Part shown: positions 58,243 to 64,000 of the stretch, piece after piece
Numbering within the stretch: the stretch's first letter is position 1
Layout: every line of letters starts with the position of its first letter
Origin: Porpolomopsis calyptriformis
Lineage: Eukaryota; Basidiomycota; Agaricomycetes; Agaricales; Hygrophoraceae
Assembly: GCA_951640195.1 (NCBI GenBank)
Contig: OX621172.1
Coordinates: 558,001 to 622,000 of the forward strand
DNA: 64,000 bases
Reading direction: 5' to 3'
Position numbers and translations under genes: made by a program
Notes under the pieces: model-generated
Seen by the model: the letters and a program-made list of their open reading frames with translations, nothing else
The model's database searches: none
What the model was told of the DNA's origin: nothing

Positions 58243-61080
58243 TCATGCGAAAACGTCATCTAGCCACCCTTCGTAGTCATATATAGTTTCTCCGGTCTCC
58301 GCTTGAGCAGACGGCATGACCTCCCGCAGGTACTCGATAGCACTGATCGGGAGGTGTGCAACTTTCAGGTCGAGCTCGGTCACAAACGGCTGCGTGGAGA
58401 TCCAAGAAAGAAAATAAATAAAACGTGAGAAGACCGATTGCAATCGATGACTATCGCTGGTCACCTTATCGGTCGCGATCCCTCGGAACGCCTCGCGCAG
58501 TTGTTCAGCCGTCGTTTGGTCTTCTGTGATATCAACCTGCAAAGCCGGTATTCACCTTATCAACCAAAAGACACAGACGGCGTTGTCCGCCATCGCAAGC
58601 GTACCAGGAGATTTATGAAAGCTTCAAATGTGACTGCACCATATTCTTGCAGCAGCTGGTCGTAAATGAAATCCATATCGTCATCCTACATTCCAATCAG
58701 TTACAAAGATCCACTTGGGGCTCATGAACTGACCGAATACACAATTCCCAGACTAGCCAATGCGGCAGTCATCTCCGGTTGACTGAGCGTATTCGACTCG
58801 CTTTTATCGAAATATCGGAATGTGCTCTCGAATTGTTCCAGTTGGGCCGGTGTCAGGTTCGTCATATTTCGAGAAACAATCTGTAGCCACCCCGAGTTAG
58901 CAAAACGTGTACGCAACGTTCACATTTCGTGTGCGGACTTGGTTATCAATGAATGCGATCTTCTTTGCAATGCTCTGTACGACCAGCTCCAGCTCAAATT
59001 GAAGGTCCTGGCATGTGAAGACGGTATAATCATTTTCTTCGACATTCGCCGATGAGCACTCGGCCTCGGCACTCGCGACATTCGCCAATGCATCCGAAAG
59101 GGCAGGTATCCGAGTCTGAATGAGCTGTACTTGTTCTTGTTGGGACTAAGTAGGGCAAGTTGCAGTTAGTGGCACGATCGTATGCAAGACAAGGGGGATA
59201 CCTCCAACGGTCCTTGTATTGTCGTCAACTCCGAAGAAATAGCATGTAGCCGTTGTTCAAAGTCATTCGCAAGATCAGCAAATTTCTTCCGCAGACTCTC
59301 CTTGATCCTGAAAAGGGCATGTGTAAGGGGAAGCAAAAAGTCCATGGTGAACGTACTGTCTTATTTGTGCATTAATCGCCCTTGACCTTTGTGCTTCAGA
59401 ATGCAACAGCTTTTTCCAAGCCTCGCCAAGTTCCTGGTGTTACTTGCTGTCAGGGGGAGGACCGACCAAAGGACAGTTCAACCCACCGCAAGTGAAAGAC
59501 CAGGCGGAGGCACGTATTCCCTCAGGCCATACGTCCGGAGTTTCGTCTGGACATTTCCAAACAGCGTTGTTACGTCTTGCCGCTCAGTCACCCAGGCACG
59601 CTTAGTCGTCTGCTTGTAGGTGGTGAAATCGGCCGAGTGCGTTTTCGCATCGATGTAGGTACCAGTGAATTGGCTTGCAGACCATCGAGTTTGGATTTCA
59701 GAAAGTGCAGAGAGGAGCTGCATCCAGTTGTTCCATAAGTTCTTCAAAACTCGTGGCGAAGAGGCTAGATGACGAACCAATAGCACTCGCCGCTCGTAGT
59801 CATTCCGACTTAGCCACACGGATTGCATGAGCTCAGCAAATTTTACCACTCTGCGGGACACGGTTTCGGCTTGGTCTGTCAAAATATATAAAGCGTCGAA
59901 TGATATTGTGTAAGGGGATGACTTGCCCATGGAAGAAAACGCATGGAAGAAACTTGCGATATACGTCATGACGCTACGCTCGTCAGGGTGACTTGAATCA
60001 CAAAGATCTTCAACCTCTAAAAGTTGCTGGAAAGGCGATATTTTTCTCACAGTCAGGCCAGGTAGAAAGTAGACTCACTGGAATGCCAAGGTGCTCGGCT
60101 GCAACCTGGAACGCTAATCGAGTGTTCGCATGCCTATCTGTCTATCAATCATTGAGAATCTTACAACAATGGAAGAATTCGTAACGGTATTACCTTGTCC
60201 AGTTGATCGTAATCCAAAAGATCTGGTCTATGACAATGTATCAAGGCACATCTGAAAGTCAAAAGGGAAGAATCGTCATCCCATCTTTCGATAAGGATTA
60301 CTGGGAGACGAACAGGGCGAGCCCGTCTGACCAACTATGAGAAAAGTCTTGAACGTCAACCTCTTCGTATGGTTGCGTCTTGCGTTGGCACCAAAGAAGA
60401 AGTCCTTCTTTGGCTGAGAGACCTTCTTCGCTATGGACCATTATCAATTCGTCGTCGAGAAAGCAGAGAAGTCATCCAGAATTCGAACATACCTGATGTC
60501 TGCGATAGTGAAGCGAAGGATGAGCGTCCAGATCATCCCGAGAATGAGCTTGAGGTTTCCGTCGATGATATCTATGTAATCGGTACATCAGCGTCGGGGG
60601 AGGGTGTCATGGTTCAGTGTAATCACACAACCTTCTGGACCAATATTAGTGAGCTTGACGCCCCTAGAAGTGATGAACTCTAATGCCTTGTTTACGTTTT
60701 CGGCCTTTTGAACGCGCATTGTAGGAGCTTTATTATATCGCCCAAGGGAAACATCCCCTAAATAAAGCTAAGAAGTCAAACGATAGAACCGATCACCCCC
60801 ACGCATAAACGTCCTACCCATGATTTCCTGTGGTATCAAAGGTCACGGCATATTCAGAGACAATCCAGTTGACAACCGCCTACCATGAGTTGGATCAGCC
60901 GGACACCATCTGACAAGTCTTTGACTAGAGATGTCATGGCAGGATAACCATAAGCTTCCAATTTCGTGTTCAACCTGAAAGCACGATTTATGTAAAGAAT
61001 GAGTGAGATTGATCCCAAGGATACCATTTGCAAAATGTTCTCTCTTGAACGTCCCGTGAACGAGTCTCTAGAGAATCCAT
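58243..61080 (-). CDS. Alpha-actinin
   Basis: Actin-bundling protein of the cytokinetic ring. ATG at 61080 ([19 protein letters not shown]). After an intron comes CH1: [66 protein letters not shown]2: [51 protein letters not shown] spectrin-like rod follows with Trp-containing helices ([24 protein letters not shown]). Then two EF-hand pairs: [19 protein letters not shown]...MTAALASLG and the C-terminal pair ending DVFA-stop at 58243. The single short rod is typical of fungal alpha-actinin. Exon joins have good GT-AG sites and no disruption is seen. Confidence 0.93.
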
Positions 61081-61453
61081 CGAGTCCAAAGCTAAGGGAT
61101 GTGAAGCTGATGAAGGTGATGGGCACGATTGAAATGGTTCTGCATAGACCCTATATTTGGCTATGATCTACCGCTGCGCTGCTCCTGACTCGACCTGATC
61201 ATTCTCCTGACACGATGTGACGCTGCACATAATTGCTCCTCCTCCCACTGGCACAATACTTAGTGTGAATATGCGAAAAGTAGATGATTTTGTCGTCACA
61301 AATAAATTTGATTTATTTGAAGTACTTAGGCGAGCCAGTTTCGACTTCTGAATATCAAATACTCATGTAGTCTCCTGCCGTTTGCAGTATTAGACATAGT
61401 CGACGAGTGCCTCTTCAATTGTGGGCATAGTCTTTTCGGACGTGGGCTGGGAC
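61081..61453. other. Intergenic, no gene seen
   Basis: It holds the promoter of alpha-actinin (minus strand) and the 3' flank of the next minus-strand gene. Confidence 0.4.
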
Positions 61454-62850
61454 CTATCGATAGGTCCCGAGTGGAATACCGTTATTCGTAGTCTCTTGTC
61501 TTTCTTTCTTAACAAAGGTCTCGTCCCAAAAGCCCATTAGATCAATATCTCCTTTGTGAGATGCAGGAACGGCTGCAAGACTACATTTGTAGAAAGAAAT
61601 TAGCTTTATGAGACGAAAATATCGACAACGAAACCTTGCCTGTAGGCATTCAAGAGCAGTTAGGGTCACTTCGTTTGCGGTACAGTCCCCGTTGGCTGTC
61701 TTCGCTGCTGCTTCCACTGCGGGCGTCAATGCTTATTCTACAAGCCAAGAGCCTCCTTCCAACCAGGTGTACTGTCTCGAGCGCGTTTATAATAGGCCTA
61801 GCAACAGAGCGTCTCGCGCACACTTCAACTCCAGACTTATAAGCCAGTAGGAGAAAGTAAATGATAGTCTCGCAGATAGGCGTAAACTCGTCACGAAATT
61901 GGCCCGTGGTAATCTGCGATAACGAGTGTTTGGAGCGGTTTAGAGGGGGGTGTTTGAGAGAAGACACCACAAAGTTTCTTGGTTTTCCTGTCAAAAGAGA
62001 AGGACTTGAAGGAGGAAATTTAAAACAGTTGTTGGCATAATCACAGGCTGTGGGAAAGGTGTATGAGTTCGGGCCGATGATATGGCTAATCCCTAGTGCG
62101 TACCGTCACATTCGGCGATAACTTGAGCAATGGCGTTAAGACACTCCTGGTTATTTCCGAGTAGATATTTGACTCCGGTAACGAGAAGCGAAAGCACACC
62201 AAAGACGAGGAAATGATATTTAATCCGTCCTCTGGTAGTCAGGGGGCCATGTATGATGGATTCCGGAGTATTACGGATGGTCAAATCAAAGAGAGCGACA
62301 GTGTGATTGAAAAGCTAGTAGAAACGCGAGCGCAATAAAACCGGCTAAAGGGGGGGTTGCCTTTGATCACTTACTGGAGCAAGATACCTCGGCCTAGCTT
62401 GCTCGTTCTTATGCTGAACAGGCTCTCCGTACTGCTTCGTCGCAATCTCAAGCTCCTTCACTATTTCTTTAAGCAGGGAGGTTGGAATGCGAGCGCGGTG
62501 GATGTCGAATGTTTCCATGGCTCTCCCTGCCAACTTAGGTTCTAGACCAAGACTGGGTGCAATGTCATTATATTTGACCTTAGAGAAGCTGACGTTAAGC
62601 CCTTTCTGTACCAGTGTCATAAAAAGATTAACTGGCTTGAAAAAAAAGTACGGACCTAGAAGAACACTCTGTAGATCATCAAGATCGAAGGCGTAGCGAG
62701 TAAAGGACCGCACATTCTGCACTGGCTCGACCGGAGATTGCGGAATCGAAGACTTTTGTTAGCTTGAGTTTTCTGACCTTCGTTTCACCCGGTGGTGATT
62801 GGAAGTTTAGACTCTACTCTTCTTGTCACGAACGGTTTCGAAGAGCGTAA
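61454..62850 (-). CDS. Unknown lineage-expanded protein, possibly frameshifted
   Basis: Exons on the minus strand: FTRYAFDLDDLQSVLLGPYF, MTLVQKGLNVSFSKVKYND (to about 62380), then LFNHTVALFDLTIRNTPESI, GPLTTRGRIKYHFLVFGVLS, YLLGNNQECLNAIAQVIAE (62,284-62,105), ACDYANNCFKF, FRDEFTPICETIIYFLLLAY (to about 61,830), and finally KTANGDCTANEVTLTALECLQ. Between 61,800 and 61,700 two frames look coding, so a frameshift or an unseen intron is likely. The order resembles a family repeated in mushroom genomes without known function. The start upstream of 62,722 is not fixed. Confidence 0.45.
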
Positions 62851-62992
62851 TCTGAGAGCAGTCTGTCATTTCGTTGTCTGTAGATGTGGTTCAATATATC
62901 TTTGTCGTCTACCTGGAAGGATGCTGTCTTGTCTTCGCAGGCACCGAGTGATTGCGAGTACAAAGGAGAAGCTGGGCACAATATGTACCTTA

Positions 62993-64000
62993 TTAATCTG
63001 AATCATAGAAATTGTGAGAGTAAAAGGAGTTAAAAGGCGAACTATCGGAACTATCCCCCTCATACACGTCAAATTCCTCCTCCTGCCTATGACGCTCTCT
63101 TAGCAGGACTATGTTGATGGCACGGCATACCCAGCAGTACCGCCTCGAGGAGATCTTCCATGCAGTAGCAGAATATCCTGGTGCTGGTAAGTCCCGTCGG
63201 CAGCCTTCGCATGGTCGAGTTAGGCTGCTATCGGTACAGTTAAGAATCTGAAGGGGTAGGAGCGGGTGATTCTTGAATGGATCTGTATTGGCAGGTCTCG
63301 CATTCTGCCACATAGATACATAGCGAGCACTCTCGACATGGAGGTCGTTGTCGAGGTAACCCTCCTGTTCAAAGTGAAGGTAGAGCATCGCAATAAGCTC
63401 TATGTCCCGGGCTGCGTAATCCAAATATTCCTGGGGGAGAGGACGGTCCAGCCAAGCAGTATGAGATACTTAAAATTGTGTCATTATTGCTGCCCGTTAA
63501 CATTATGATAAAGGATTCTCACCCGATTCCTTTCCTCTCTCGATGAGTTCATGTTCCCTGAGACATTCCCCAAGGCCGTTAAGTTTTTCCACTGCGGCGT
63601 AACAGTGAGAGTTCCCCCACACCTCACCGCGAGGCAAGTATGGGAAGAGCCTGGCCAACTGTTCCTCACGACTTTCTCCATTTTGGCGGCGCGAGATAAT
63701 ATCAACCAGCTGTAGGTCGATAACACCATTCATGGTCACGCCGTGTCCATGGTAAAGCTCGGTGAAGTCCATACGACCATCGAAGACGATTTTCTCCACG
63801 TCAGGTGATTGGATGATATCAAAGAGCGGTTGTAGCTCGTCATTGCTAAGTGCAATGGTATCGATGCAATAAGTGTTTGAAGGTTCTGGTGCAACCACCT
63901 GAAGATTGATCAGGGAGAGGGAACCACCCTGGCATCCTAGATCTTTCCCCTCGCAATCTAAAACGACGACAGAGGATGATTGCAAAACGTCGATTGCTTC
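62993..64000 (-). CDS. 3'-5' exonuclease (DEDDy, RNase D/EXD-like), 5'-truncated by window
   Basis: The frame is open at the right edge. Exo I is VVLDCEGKDLG (D-x-E, about 63,950). Exo II is FDGRMDFTELYHGHGV (about 63,750). After an intron (about 63,528-63,476, GTGAGA...TTTTAAG) comes WLDRPLPQEYLDYAARDIEL, the Exo III tyrosine form. These four acidic residues plus Tyr define the DEDDy nucleases acting on RNA or DNA 3' ends. The C-terminus has CEGCRRDLP...YCWVCRAIN, a four-Cys cluster that may bind zinc, then an acidic Ser-rich end with TAA at 62993-62995. EXD1-like is the closest description. Confidence 0.8.

Noticed and set aside
1..64000. tRNA, rRNA genes and CRISPR arrays
   Set aside because: None recognised; the only tRNA-like match is the Copia primer site, and the regular repeats are coding minisatellites or WD40 units.

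Overview
The window is nuclear DNA of a filamentous basidiomycete, most likely an Agaricomycete. Coding regions are cut by many 45-60 bp GT-AG introns. Several families are basidiomycete-typical (Plavaka-type transposase, DUF6532-like and DUF6698-like proteins, a NACHT-WD40 protein). There are Ty3 and Copia LTR retrotransposons, and housekeeping genes are typical fungal orthologues. I do not name a species. I see no tRNA, rRNA or CRISPR array. Exon joins were worked out by eye from reading frames and splice signals.

Layout. 1-9.2 kb: 3' part of a dihydrofolate synthase gene, a broken HNH-nuclease-like relic, a Ulp2/SENP-type SUMO protease, and a convergent single-pass membrane protein with a 21-bp minisatellite. 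9.8-35 kb is accessory: a complete Ty3 chromovirus (10,358-17,156, 389-bp LTRs, 5-bp target duplication), an unknown gene, a coiled-coil ORF, a Plavaka-like transposase, several small unknown genes, a DUF6532-like pseudogene and an apparently intact divergent DUF6698-like gene. 34.9-39.7 kb: an inverted solo Copia LTR next to a full Copia element; exchanged target duplications show that the spacer between them was inverted. 40-44.6 kb: SMC6. 44.8-49.2 kb: a NACHT-WD40 protein. 49.4-57.1 kb: a dense block rich in mitochondrial genes (BCKDH E1-alpha in divergent orientation, then five same-strand genes 42-103 bp apart, including a Mit_KHE1-like protein, COX20 and VDAC). 58.2-61.1 kb: alpha-actinin. 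61.4-64 kb: an unknown lineage-expanded gene and a truncated DEDDy 3'-5' exonuclease.

Cross-cutting signals. All base differences between the two Ty3 LTRs lie at CpG-derived sites, and most premature stops in the repeats are TGA where CGA is expected, pointing to CpG deamination aimed at repeats. SMC6 and BCKDH E1-alpha use 8-12 nt micro-exons, and SMC6 has a GC-AG intron inside its Walker A motif. An 87-nt nested palindrome at 30.6 kb folds into a three-way junction and is unexplained.
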